Shown here piece by piece: positions 1-7,168 of a DNA stretch of 17,064 bases. The DNA is from Pseudomonadota bacterium. Lineage in GTDB: Bacteria; Pseudomonadota; Gammaproteobacteria; Burkholderiales; Thiobacillaceae. The first letter of the stretch is position 1. Each line of letters opens with the position of its first letter. The stretch lies in assembly GCA_021791235.1 (NCBI GenBank), contig JAJYXA010000495.1, positions 1 to 17,064 on the forward strand. The letters are read 5' to 3'. The position numbers were made by a program, and so were the translations under genes. The notes under the pieces were generated by a model. It ran no database searches and was not told where the DNA came from. It saw nothing but the letters and a program-made list of their open reading frames with translations.

Positions 1-455
1 CCGTGGCGATTGCTCCCCTGTCCTGCATAGTCTTGGCCGCTCAGATGCATGCGGCCCAGCAATTGGCCCAATTGCGCGCACTGGGCCGCTGTCGGATTTT
101 CGACCCAGCGGCCGTGCATCCGCGTCACCAGAGCGGCCGGTTTCCCCATCAGTTCACCGAGAGTGTTGCCCAGACGATCTGCGATCGGTACCGGTGCAGG
201 AAATCCAGCCTTGGCAAAGTGCGCCATCAAGCCCAGGTAGAACGGTATCTGCTCTGCGGCCAGGTGTTCGAAAATGGTCAGCACCACTTCTTTCATCGCT
301 GCGCCGACCCCAGACTTTCCGGCAGCGAGCGAGACGAAGTAGTTGGTGTTGTCGGTTCCTGACGGGATGTCCAACACTCTGACCAGCGTCCCGAGGTCAT
401 AGCGGCTGAGCCAAATGCTCAGTTCCTGCTCGGTGACGCGGGTAAATACGGCCAT
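1..455 (-). CDS. thrB: Homoserine kinase, N-terminal part (C-terminus beyond window edge)
   Basis: Phosphorylates homoserine to O-phosphohomoserine in threonine synthesis, in the cytosol. I translated it by hand from ATG at 455; about 151 codons are visible before the edge, so it is partial by position rather than broken. It matches the APH-fold homoserine kinase family: start MAVFTRVTEQEL, NTNYF at residues 36-40, VVLTIFEHL around 57-65, FYLGLMAHFAKAGFPAPVPI from about 72, and GELMGKPAALVTRMHGRWV followed by LGRMHLSG. An AGGA Shine-Dalgarno sequence lies a few bases before the ATG. Compared with my memory of the family, the loop between NTNYF and VVLTIFE looks about ten residues longer (roughly 43-55, glycine and alanine rich). 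The family call is firm; full length and catalytic loop cannot be checked here. Confidence 0.9.
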   Translation of the reverse strand, partial: MAVFTRVTEQELSIWLSRYDLGTLVRVLDIPSGTDNTNYFVSLAAGKSGVGAAMKEVVLTIFEHLAAEQIPFYLGLMAHFAKAGFPAPVPIADRLGNTLGELMGKPAALVTRMHGRWVENPTAAQCAQLGQLLGRMHLSGQDYAGQGSNRH

Positions 456-597
456 TGGTCCTATTTCCTAGACGGCTCTGAGGGAAACTTCCTGGCGCGG
501 TGATTCTTGCCGGATGGGCAATTCTGGATTCGATGCGCGTCGAGGATTCTACTGCGGGATCGAGGGCGAGGATTTCTGGCGACGGTTTGCCCGCCGT

Positions 598-1314
598 CTA
601 TTTCTGATTGAACTTTTCCAGGCAAGTTTTCAGCGCGGCCACATCGTTTGCCACCAGATCGCAATTGCTGAGCTTGGCTGTCGGCGGTCTGAACGCACCG
701 GACTGGAACGATCTAACGGTATTCGAGGTGTCGCCCGTCCCTGTTTTCCCCTTGATCGGCTGCACTTCGGAAGCGATCGCCTTGGGCGCAGCAGTCTCTG
801 CCCGTTTTGCTTCGCTGTCGGCCAGGCGCCTCTCGGCGCTCAATCGGGCGGCGCGCTCGGCATCGAGCGTGCGCAGGGTATCGGCGATCCGGGCGGCCTG
901 TTGCTGTTCTTCCAGCTGATAAGCGTTGATGTCCTGTCTCTGGCTTGCTATTTTTGCCGTCTGATCCCTGAGCAGCTTGGAGAATAGTCGATAAGCGATA
1001 CCGGTCCCCAGGAGTCCTGCCAGTACCAGGGCAGTCAGGATCGACAAAAATTTGCGCAGACGCTTCCTTCGCGGAGGGGGCGCCTCGGCCGGTGTCGGGG
1101 GCGGCGGCACCGCTTTGAATCGATGGCGTTCCCCAGGCTCATCCTCTTGATCGCCGCCTAAGCGCTGTTTCAGCCTGGTCAGGTGAGCGATGGCGGCGGC
1201 GAGCAGAACGGCCGAACGCGTCTGTGCCCATTTCTTGAGCCGTCCGGGCCGAGCTTCTCCCTCGGTCTCCGCTTCTTCCGAAGGATCGGTTGCTCGGGTC
1301 GGTTCCGGCTTCAT
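598..1314 (-). CDS. Unrecognised single-pass membrane protein with coiled coil
   Basis: I do not recognise the family. The 238-residue product has a charged N-terminal region, a proline-rich stretch at about 68-82, a basic patch (RRKRLRK, 82-88), one hydrophobic segment at about 89-111, then a glutamate/glutamine/alanine-rich stretch at about 112-172 that reads as a coiled coil. The C-terminus has two cysteines, C208 and C221, in a short amphipathic tail. By the positive-inside rule the first 85 residues should be cytoplasmic and the coiled coil periplasmic, where the cysteines could form a disulfide; this is inference. It lies 142 bases upstream of thrB on the same strand. A 6-bp inverted repeat (1315-1320 and 1328-1333) abuts the start codon and could mask the ribosome site. 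Coding likelihood is good because composition and topology are coherent; function is unknown. Confidence 0.7.
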   Translation of the reverse strand: MKPEPTRATDPSEEAETEGEARPGRLKKWAQTRSAVLLAAAIAHLTRLKQRLGGDQEDEPGERHRFKAVPPPPTPAEAPPPRRKRLRKFLSILTALVLAGLLGTGIAYRLFSKLLRDQTAKIASQRQDINAYQLEEQQQAARIADTLRTLDAERAARLSAERRLADSEAKRAETAAPKAIASEVQPIKGKTGTGDTSNTVRSFQSGAFRPPTAKLSNCDLVANDVAALKTCLEKFNQK

Positions 1315-1376
1315 GGCATCTTTATCGGATGCCGCTCCCGAAACTTGAGCGCGGGCGCTAGACCTTCAGGGGAGAC

Positions 1377-1395
1377 CCCCCGGCTTTGCCGGGGG
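1377..1395. repeat. GC-rich perfect hairpin, terminator or REP-like
   Basis: CCCCCGGC (1377-1384) pairs perfectly with GCCGGGGG (1388-1395) around a 3-base loop, giving an 8-bp stem. It begins five bases past the tatD stop codon. No T-tract follows on either strand, so a classical intrinsic terminator is not supported. An upstream GGGG-AGA-CCCC motif (about 1369-1379) overlaps the left arm and could form an alternative hairpin. It may be a terminator, an mRNA 3'-end stabiliser or one copy of a dispersed REP-type element. I saw only one copy in the window. Confidence 0.5.
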
Positions 1396-1399
1396 ATAC

Positions 1400-2197
1400 T
1401 TACTTGGGATGCGCCCGTGCTGCTGCCGGAAAGAGGCGGAAAAAGTTCTGCGTGCTAGCGAGCGCCAGTTCTTCCAAGGAAATACCGCGCAGTGCAGCGA
1501 TTTCCTGCGCCACGTGCAGCACATAGGCCGGTTCATTGGTCTTGCCGCGATGAGGAATCGGGGCAAGATAGGGTGAGTCGGTTTCGATCAGTATTCGATC
1601 GATCGGCAGTCTTCTTGCCACGTCCTTCAGCCCCTGGGCATTCTTGAAGGTAACGATACCGGAAAAAGAGATGAGGAATCCCATCTCGAGTGCGGCCTGC
1701 GCCACCTCCAGCGTTTCCGTGAAACAATGCATGACGCCACCGACCAATGCCGCTTCTTCCTCGCGCATCAGCCTCAAGGTGTCGGCCGCGGCCGATCGGG
1801 TATGAATGATCAGCGGCTTGCCGGCTTCTCTGGCTGCGCGGATATGGGTACGGAACCGCGCCCGCTGCCATCCGAGATCGCCCTCGATCCGGAAATAGTC
1901 GAGGCCGGTCTCGCCGATTGCCACCACTTTCGGATGACGAGCCAAGCCGACCAGGGTGTCGATATCCGGTTCGGCGCCCTCCCGTTCGTCGGGATGAACG
2001 CCCACCGCCGCGAACAGACGGGGATGGGATTCGACCAAGGAGATCAATCCGGGAAAACGCTCAAGGCTGACCCCGGCGCAAAGCGCATAGCCGACGCCGG
2101 CAGTACGCATGGCGGCAAGGATCCGATCGATTCTCCCGGCCAGTTCGGGAAAATCGAGATGGCAGTGCGAGTCGACCAGCATCGGCAGGGCATTCAC
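1400..2197 (-). CDS. tatD: TatD-family metal-dependent deoxyribonuclease
   Basis: A cytosolic metal-dependent hydrolase of the TatD/YcfH family, usually described as a 3'-5' exonuclease acting on DNA. The family motifs occur in order: DSHCHLD (residues 9-15, metal ligands H11 and H13), GVHPDE, GETGLDYF, IIHTRSA, GGVMHCFTET and ETDSPYLAPIPHRGK. At 265 residues the length is normal. The start used is GTG at 2197, whose GTGA overlaps the pilZ stop. ATG at 2182 would give MLVDSHCHLD, the usual family N-terminus, and is equally possible; neither has a clear Shine-Dalgarno sequence, which suits translational coupling to pilZ. It appears to be the last gene of the mltG-tmk-holB-pilZ-tatD run and is followed by a hairpin. 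The close paralogue YcfH cannot be separated from other TatD members here. Confidence 0.93.
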   Translation of the reverse strand: MNALPMLVDSHCHLDFPELAGRIDRILAAMRTAGVGYALCAGVSLERFPGLISLVESHPRLFAAVGVHPDEREGAEPDIDTLVGLARHPKVVAIGETGLDYFRIEGDLGWQRARFRTHIRAAREAGKPLIIHTRSAAADTLRLMREEEAALVGGVMHCFTETLEVAQAALEMGFLISFSGIVTFKNAQGLKDVARRLPIDRILIETDSPYLAPIPHRGKTNEPAYVLHVAQEIAALRGISLEELALASTQNFFRLFPAAARAHPK

Positions 2198-2565
2198 AGC
2201 GAGTGGGTCTGCCGATTGGAACCGAGATGGCTTCCCAGCAGGGTCTCGATCTTGGTCCGCGCGGCGACACCGCTCTCGTCGTCGCTGAACTGGATGCCGA
2301 TGCCCTGGATCTTGTTGCCCTGGGCGCCGGCCGGCGTCACCCAGACTACGGTGCCGGCGATAGGCAAGCGGGTGGGTTCGTCCATCAGGGTGAGCAGCAT
2401 GAAGATCTCGTCGCCGAGCGAATAGGGCCGCGTGGTGGGAATAAACAAACCGCCGCGCTTCAGGAAGGGCATATAGGCGGTATACAGTGCCGACTTCGAA
2501 TTGATGTTCAGCGAAAGTACGCTCGGCCGTCCGGCACCCGCGGGTCTTGACACCTGATCGCTCAT
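2194..2565 (-). CDS. pilZ: PilZ-domain protein (type IV pilus assembly type)
   Basis: This 123-residue protein matches the single-domain PilZ found between holB and tatD in many proteobacteria, which is needed for type IV pilus function. Visible family features are SVLSLNINSKSALYTAYMPF, then KRGGLFIPTTRPYSLGDEIF, LPIAGTVVWVTPAGAQGN and KIQGIGIQFSDDE. The RxxxR c-di-GMP-binding motif of canonical PilZ domains is not visible at the N-terminus, so like the founding PilZ it probably works through protein contacts rather than by binding c-di-GMP; that follows from family knowledge. ATG at 2565 overlaps the holB stop as ATGA, and the TGA stop overlaps the tatD start. No pilus genes are in the window, although pseudopilus genes lie about 12 kb away. 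Confidence 0.92.
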   Translation of the reverse strand: MSDQVSRPAGAGRPSVLSLNINSKSALYTAYMPFLKRGGLFIPTTRPYSLGDEIFMLLTLMDEPTRLPIAGTVVWVTPAGAQGNKIQGIGIQFSDDESGVAARTKIETLLGSHLGSNRQTHSL

Positions 2566-3620
2566 GATCTGCCGACTTCCAGCGCCCTCAGATAACGTGC
2601 CGCCATGTCCTCGAGAAACAGTTGGGTATTGAGCGGGTGTCTCGCCACCGCCCGAATTCGCTGCAGGTCATTGTAGCAGGCCATCAGTCCGGTGGTCGAA
2701 GCCTTGTCCGCCAATCGCTCCAGGGAGTTCTGCCAAGCCCCGTGGTAACGGCAGCGACCGGCAATTTTCAGCATGGAGAGATCAAATACCCACTTCTGTA
2801 CTGCTTCGACCAGTTGCGGCAAGGCGAAGCCTTGCTCCGATTTGAGCAAGCCCAACCATTTCACCGCCATCGCCACCGGATCCCGCGGATTTTCGGCGAG
2901 AGCCTCGATGACCACGCGATAGGACGCCAGACGGTTCTGTTCTGCCCAATCGGCAGCCACCAAAGGTGCCCCGCCGGTCAGTTGGAGCAACTCCGCTCCG
3001 GTGCCCACCCCCTGAGCACTCAGCCAGCGTTCCGCCTGGTTCGGTTCAGGGCGACCGAAAACGATATTGCGGCAACGGCTGAGGATAGTCGGAAGGAGTC
3101 TGCGTTGTTGCGATGATACTAATATAAAATATACACTTGATGGAGGTTCTTCAAGTATTTTAAGAAGAGCATTAGCCCCTGCCGGATTGATCTGTTCGGC
3201 CGGCGCGATCAGCGCCACGCGCTTGCCGTGTCGATGGCTACCGACAAAGACAAAATCCTCCAGCGCCCGGATCTGATCGATTCGAATCGATCCCTGTCCC
3301 GGCTTGGGTCCGGAAGCGTTCGCTGGAGGCGTTTCGGCGCCCTCCTCGCCGGCCGGGGCATCAGCGCCATCCTCGGGTTGAATCAGACGGAAGTCGGGAT
3401 GGTTGCCCGAGAGCAGCCAGGTACAAGAACTGCAACTGCCGCAGGCCAAGGACGAAGGTTCGCCGGGAACATTCTCGCAAAGCAGGCGAGCCGCCAGCGC
3501 TCGGGCAAATGCGAGCTTCCCTACTCCCTCCGGACCACCCAGAAGTAGCGCGTGAGGCAGCTTTTCCGGTTCGGAGAGAAGCTGCTCCCATAGTGATATC
3601 TGCCAATCATATATTTTCAT
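2562..3620 (-). CDS. holB: DNA polymerase III subunit delta prime
   Basis: Clamp-loader subunit that helps open the sliding clamp during replication. The 352-residue product has a P-loop-like GGPEGVGK (28-35) followed by Leu rather than Ser/Thr, in keeping with a non-hydrolysing subunit. It has a zinc-module cysteine set at C48, C60, C63 and C66, the conserved [12 protein letters not shown] segment around 148-160, and LLPTILSRC, the SRC motif. An acidic, proline-rich insert (about 81-108) separates the zinc module from IRIDQIR. The start ATG at 3620 overlaps the tmk stop (AAATGA). Oddly, about 60 bases coding for roughly residues 150-170 (3111-3170) are only 18/60 G+C by hand count and use ATA, TTA, CTT and TCA codons unlike the rest of the gene. 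The 5' end is also AT-rich. Confidence 0.95.
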   Translation of the reverse strand: MKIYDWQISLWEQLLSEPEKLPHALLLGGPEGVGKLAFARALAARLLCENVPGEPSSLACGSCSSCTWLLSGNHPDFRLIQPEDGADAPAGEEGAETPPANASGPKPGQGSIRIDQIRALEDFVFVGSHRHGKRVALIAPAEQINPAGANALLKILEEPPSSVYFILVSSQQRRLLPTILSRCRNIVFGRPEPNQAERWLSAQGVGTGAELLQLTGGAPLVAADWAEQNRLASYRVVIEALAENPRDPVAMAVKWLGLLKSEQGFALPQLVEAVQKWVFDLSMLKIAGRCRYHGAWQNSLERLADKASTTGLMACYNDLQRIRAVARHPLNTQLFLEDMAARYLRALEVGRS

Positions 3621-4231
3621 TTACATATACTTGAAATAACTTTCTCAAGTGATTTCCTGATTTCGTCGAGCGAACCAGTGGCATCTATCCGGACGATCCG
3701 TCGGGGCTCGCGCTGTGCCCTGTCGAGATAGGCTTGCCGCACCCGTTCGAAAAACGCCTGTTGCTCGCGCTCGAAACGGTCTGGCGCATTTCCTGCCGTT
3801 GTAAGCCGCGCTCGAGCCATCTCGACCGGGACATCGAAAAGCAGCGTCAGATCCGGCTGCAGACCGGATTGCACCCAGGTTTCCAAGATCTCCAGCTTGC
3901 CCCGGTCGAGTCCGCGACCGCCTCCCTGGTAGGCGAAACTGGCATCGGTGTAGCGATCCGAGACGACCCAGTCGCCGCGCTGCAGCGCCGGCACGATGAG
4001 CTTGTCGAGGTGTTCGCGACGTGCAGCGAACATCAACAGAGCCTCGGTTTCCAAATGCATGGGCTGCGTCAGCAGCAGTTCGCGCAGCCGTTCGCCCAGC
4101 GGGGTGCCGCCCGGCTCGCGCGTCGCCACCACCTGTTCGCCGTGCTCACGCAAGAGCTTCACGAGCCATTGGTGGTGAGTGGATTTTCCTGCGCCGTCAA
4201 TGCCTTCCAGGGTGATGAACTTGCCGCGCAC
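3617..4231 (-). CDS. tmk: Thymidylate kinase
   Basis: Phosphorylates dTMP to dTDP with ATP in the dTTP pathway. The 204-residue protein is standard length. It carries the P-loop GIDGAGKST (10-18), the [17 protein letters not shown] segment, the [16 protein letters not shown] nucleotide-binding motif and an arginine-rich lid ([15 protein letters not shown]). The start is GTG at 4231, giving [10 protein letters not shown] as in the family. AAGGA lies about eight bases upstream inside the mltG 3' end, three bases separate it from the mltG stop, and its TGA stop overlaps the holB start. The last dozen codons change abruptly to AT-rich usage (the final five are TCA AGT ATA TGT AAA), continuing into holB. 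Confidence 0.96.
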   Translation of the reverse strand: MRGKFITLEGIDGAGKSTHHQWLVKLLREHGEQVVATREPGGTPLGERLRELLLTQPMHLETEALLMFAARREHLDKLIVPALQRGDWVVSDRYTDASFAYQGGGRGLDRGKLEILETWVQSGLQPDLTLLFDVPVEMARARLTTAGNAPDRFEREQQAFFERVRQAYLDRAQREPRRIVRIDATGSLDEIRKSLEKVISSICK

Positions 4232-4234
4232 CGG

Positions 4235-5227
4235 CTATTTTCCTTTCAGGTACTTGGCGACCGCCCGGTTATGTTCGTCCAGGGTACGCGAGAATTGGCT
4301 GGAACCGTCGCCCCGGGCCACGAAATAGAGCATGGGGCTGGCGGCGGGGTGCAAGGCCGCCTGCAGCGATGCCAGTCCGGGCATGGCAATCGGCGTCGGC
4401 GGCAAACCATCGCGCGTATAGGTATTGTAAGGCGTGTCGATTTGCAGGCTACGCTTGAGCAGCCCACCCTGGAGCTGTGTTCCGGCGCCGTAGATCACCG
4501 TCGGATCGGTCTGCAGCGGCATCCCCAGGCGCAGGCGGTTGACAAAAACGGCGGCGACCTGAGGCCGGTCCGAGGGGCGTCCGGTCTCCTTCTCGATGAT
4601 CGAGGCCATGATCAGCGCCTGGTAGGGCGTGGTGTAGGGCAGACCCGGGTTGCGTCTTTGCCACTCGGCGGCGAGATGTCGCTGCATGGCGAGATAGGCG
4701 CGCTTGAGAATATCCAGGTCGCTGGAGTTCTTTGCGAAAAGATAGGTATCGGGGAAAAACAGTCCTTCCGGGTAGTTCTCGTCGGCGCCGATCCGGGCCA
4801 TGATGTCTGCGCCGCTGAGCCCTTCGGTGTCGTGGCGCACCTCCGGATCGGCATCGAGTTCATCCCGCCATTGCTTGAAGGTCTTGCCTTCGACGAGGGC
4901 GATCTCGGCCTGGGTGACGTCGCCTCGGGTCAGTTTTCCCAGTAGCAGCCAAGGCGTCAGGCCCTGATTTACCTCGTAGCTGCCGGCCTTGATCTCTCCC
5001 GATTTGCCGGCCAAGCGCGCCAGTAGGGTGAATTGCCAGGCAGAGAAACCCAGGCCGGTCTGGGACATATGTTGGGCTGCGGCGCGCAAGCCCATGCCGG
5101 CAGGAATGTCGAAGTCGAGCGGGCTCTCCCGTAACGCCAATGGCTTGGATGCGAACCAGGCCAGCCAGGCGCTCGCCAAAAGGACGGCGGACAACAGGAT
5201 GAAAAGCAAACGTTTGAGGAGTCGCAT
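4235..5227 (-). CDS. mltG: Endolytic murein transglycosylase MltG (YceG-like)
   Basis: Inner-membrane enzyme that cleaves nascent peptidoglycan strands and is thought to set glycan length. The 330 residues begin with a signal-anchor (basic RLLKR, then hydrophobic to about residue 26). A LysM-like N-domain follows (IPAGMGLRAAAQHMSQTGLG, GSYEVNQGLTPWLLLGKLTRGD), then the YceG catalytic domain. Visible catalytic-domain motifs are YPEGLFFPDTY, ALIMASIIEKETG with the expected catalytic glutamate at E212, VAAVFVNRLRLGMPLQTDPTVIYG, NTYTRDGLPPTPIAMPG and YFVARGDGSSQFSRTLDEHNRAV. It is the first gene of the tmk-holB-pilZ-tatD run. In gammaproteobacteria pabC often precedes it; here ygfZ lies divergently upstream instead. 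Confidence 0.96.
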   Translation of the reverse strand: MRLLKRLLFILLSAVLLASAWLAWFASKPLALRESPLDFDIPAGMGLRAAAQHMSQTGLGFSAWQFTLLARLAGKSGEIKAGSYEVNQGLTPWLLLGKLTRGDVTQAEIALVEGKTFKQWRDELDADPEVRHDTEGLSGADIMARIGADENYPEGLFFPDTYLFAKNSSDLDILKRAYLAMQRHLAAEWQRRNPGLPYTTPYQALIMASIIEKETGRPSDRPQVAAVFVNRLRLGMPLQTDPTVIYGAGTQLQGGLLKRSLQIDTPYNTYTRDGLPPTPIAMPGLASLQAALHPAASPMLYFVARGDGSSQFSRTLDEHNRAVAKYLKGK

Positions 5228-5303
5228 CAGACAGATTCGTGCGGATAATCGCTGGCGCTATAATAACGCATGCCCTCGACCCTAAGCCCCTCACGAAACC
5301 GCG
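5228..5303. promoter_or_regulatory. Divergent promoter region between mltG and ygfZ
   Basis: This 76-base spacer separates two divergent genes. TATAAT at 5259-5264 is a consensus plus-strand -10 box; 17 bases upstream sits TTCGTG (5236-5241), a poor -35. The same AT-rich core reads TATTAT on the minus strand, one mismatch from -10 consensus, about 30 bases before the mltG ATG. A shared or back-to-back promoter is plausible. No operator-like dyad was noticed. Confidence 0.45.
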
Positions 5304-6386
5304 ATGAACTGGACTGACTTCCTGGCGCAGCAAGGCGTACGCAACGGTTTTCTCGACTTCGGCGACCCCGACGGCGAATTGGCTAGCGCGCGCTCGGACA
5401 CCGTCCTCATCCCCCTGACCGATCTGGGATTGATCAGGGTGAGCGGCGAGGAGGCTGCGGGCTTCCTGCACAATCTGCTGACCAACGACGTCAACGGCCT
5501 GGCGGAAAATGGCGCCAGGCGCAGCGGCATGTGCAACGCCAAGGGGCGACTCCTGGCGAGCTTCACGATGTGGCGAGACGATGGCGGATTGCTGCTGGCC
5601 CTCTCGGCAGACCTCCTGCCACAGGTTTTGAAGAAGCTGTCGATGTACGTGCTGCGCTCCAAAGTCAAGCTCTCTGACGCGAGCGAAAAGACCGTGCTGC
5701 TGGGCCTGTCGGGACCGCGCTCGCGAGCGGCGCTGGCCGGACTCGCGGGATGGGGCGAGACGGCACCCGCCGCAACGCTGACGCTCAAACGCTTCGGGCA
5801 GGGCCAGGCCATCGACCTGGGCGGAGACCGCCACTTGTTGGCCGTCTCCGCAATCGAAGCGCCGACCGTCTGGCAGCAACTGACGCAGCTCGCCCGCCCT
5901 GCCGGCCTAGCCGCCTGGCACTGGCTGGAAATCGCCGCCGGCACGCCGCGCGTGACGGCGGCGACGCAGGAGGAGTTCGTGCCGCAGATGGTCAATTTCG
6001 AGCTGGTCGGCGGCGTCAGCTTCAACAAGGGATGCTATCCCGGCCAGGAAATCGTTGCCCGTACCCAGTACCTGGGCAAGATCAAGCGCCGCATGTATCG
6101 CGCCCGCATCGAGGGCGCCCTGCCATCGCCGGGCGCTCCCTTGTTTGCCCCCGAGACCGGCGATCAGGCCTGCGGCAACATCGTGCTGGGCGCGCCTTCG
6201 CCGCAGGGCGGTTTCGAGGCTCTGGCGGTGGTCCAGTCCAGCTGCCACGCGACCGGAGACGTCCACCTGGACAGTCCAGATGGTCCCCGTCTAAGCTTCT
6301 TGCCGCTACCCTATCAGGCGGAACTGGCGCCGATCGAATCGCCGGATGCGGCCGGACGAACGGATGGGACCGCTAAAATCGGGTAA
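5304..6386 (+). CDS. ygfZ: YgfZ/GcvT-fold folate-binding protein for Fe-S cluster maintenance
   Basis: Tetrahydrofolate-dependent protein of the YgfZ/IBA57 family that supports assembly or repair of certain iron-sulfur clusters in the cytosol. The 360-residue product has the family N-terminus, LHNLLTNDVNGL and the GMCNAKGRLLASF segment. The signature KGCYPGQEIVART follows, with KGCYPGQE at 242-249 and the functional cysteine at C244. The C-terminal barrel runs from about residue 258. The C-terminal tail (about 345-360) is polar and looks disordered. The start ATG at 5304 lacks a clear Shine-Dalgarno sequence but gives the usual MNWTDFLAQQG opening. It is divergent from mltG and followed after eight bases by the NRDE gene, so the two are probably co-transcribed. 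Confidence 0.94.
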   Translation: MNWTDFLAQQGVRNGFLDFGDPDGELASARSDTVLIPLTDLGLIRVSGEEAAGFLHNLLTNDVNGLAENGARRSGMCNAKGRLLASFTMWRDDGGLLLALSADLLPQVLKKLSMYVLRSKVKLSDASEKTVLLGLSGPRSRAALAGLAGWGETAPAATLTLKRFGQGQAIDLGGDRHLLAVSAIEAPTVWQQLTQLARPAGLAAWHWLEIAAGTPRVTAATQEEFVPQMVNFELVGGVSFNKGCYPGQEIVARTQYLGKIKRRMYRARIEGALPSPGAPLFAPETGDQACGNIVLGAPSPQGGFEALAVVQSSCHATGDVHLDSPDGPRLSFLPLPYQAELAPIESPDAAGRTDGTAKIG

Positions 6387-6394
6387 GTTCTGCC

Positions 6395-7168
6395 ATGTGT
6401 CTGATTCTAGTGGCATGGCGTTCTCATCCCGATTATCCGCTGGTGGTCGCCGCCAATCGCGACGAATTCTTCGAGCGGCCGACACTGCCGGCACAATTCT
6501 GGGCAGACCAGCCAGACATACTGGCCGGTCGAGACCTGAACGCCGGCGGCACCTGGATGGGCATCACCCGGGGCGGGCGCTTCGCCGCCGTGACCAATTA
6601 TCGCGATCCCGAACGGCAGTCGGCGGATGCACCGTCGCGCGGACACTTGGTCAGCGATTTTCTGGCCGGATCGATGAGCGCGCCGGATTACCTGGCGGCG
6701 CTGCAGCCCAAGGCAGCTGCCTATAACGGCTTCAACCTGATCTGCGGCACGATGGCGCTCGGACTGTGGCACTTCTCCAACCGCGGCGGCCCGGCGCAAG
6801 CCCTGGCGCCGGGGATCTACGGCCTGAGCAACCATCTGCTCGACACGCCCTGGCCCAAGGTGGCGCGGGGCAAATCGGACCTGGCTCGGGCGTTGGCGCT
6901 GCTACCCGCCGAATCGGCGCTGTTCGAATTGCTCAGGGACGAGCGCATCCACGCGGATGACCGCTTGCCGCGAACCGGCGTCAGCCTGGATTGGGAGCGT
7001 ATTCTCTCGGCGGCCTTCGTGCGTACGCAAAATTACGGTACCCGTTCCTCGACCATAGTGCTGTTCGAGGAGGCCGGAAGCATCGTCTTCGACGAGCAGA
7101 TCTACCTGCCGGGGGCTGAAGCCGCCGGCCGCACGCGCATCCGCTTCAGCCCGGGTTTACCATGCTGA
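6395..7168 (+). CDS. NRDE/TANGO2-family protein
   Basis: The 257-residue product belongs to the NRDE family, named for the motif visible as NRDE at residues 21-24, and begins MCLILVAW with the conserved Cys2. Further family segments are ILAGRDLNAGGTWMGI and GRFAAVTNYRDP, then SRGHLVSDFL, NGFNLICG, GIYGLSNHLLDTPWPKV and, near the end, RSSTIVLF. The fold is that of N-terminal nucleophile hydrolases, but the biochemical role is uncertain. Animal TANGO2 and some bacterial relatives have been linked to heme trafficking, and applying that here would be inference. It follows ygfZ by eight bases. Its 3' end overlaps the convergent L,D-transpeptidase-GNAT gene by 23 bases, with both stops inside the overlap. 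Confidence 0.92.
   Translation: MCLILVAWRSHPDYPLVVAANRDEFFERPTLPAQFWADQPDILAGRDLNAGGTWMGITRGGRFAAVTNYRDPERQSADAPSRGHLVSDFLAGSMSAPDYLAALQPKAAAYNGFNLICGTMALGLWHFSNRGGPAQALAPGIYGLSNHLLDTPWPKVARGKSDLARALALLPAESALFELLRDERIHADDRLPRTGVSLDWERILSAAFVRTQNYGTRSSTIVLFEEAGSIVFDEQIYLPGAEAAGRTRIRFSPGLPC

Noticed and set aside
581..598. GACGG/CCGTC inverted repeat at the end of the coiled-coil gene as a terminator
   Set aside because: The stem is only five base pairs with no T-tract, too weak to annotate.
3734..4945. 403-codon plus-strand open frame
   Set aside because: It runs antisense across tmk and mltG, both firmly identified; its product is low-complexity and basic with no recognisable domain, as expected of a GC-rich shadow frame.
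4860..5879. 339-codon minus-strand open frame
   Set aside because: It covers the mltG start and the antisense of ygfZ; the sequence is a shadow of those genes and has no coherent motif.
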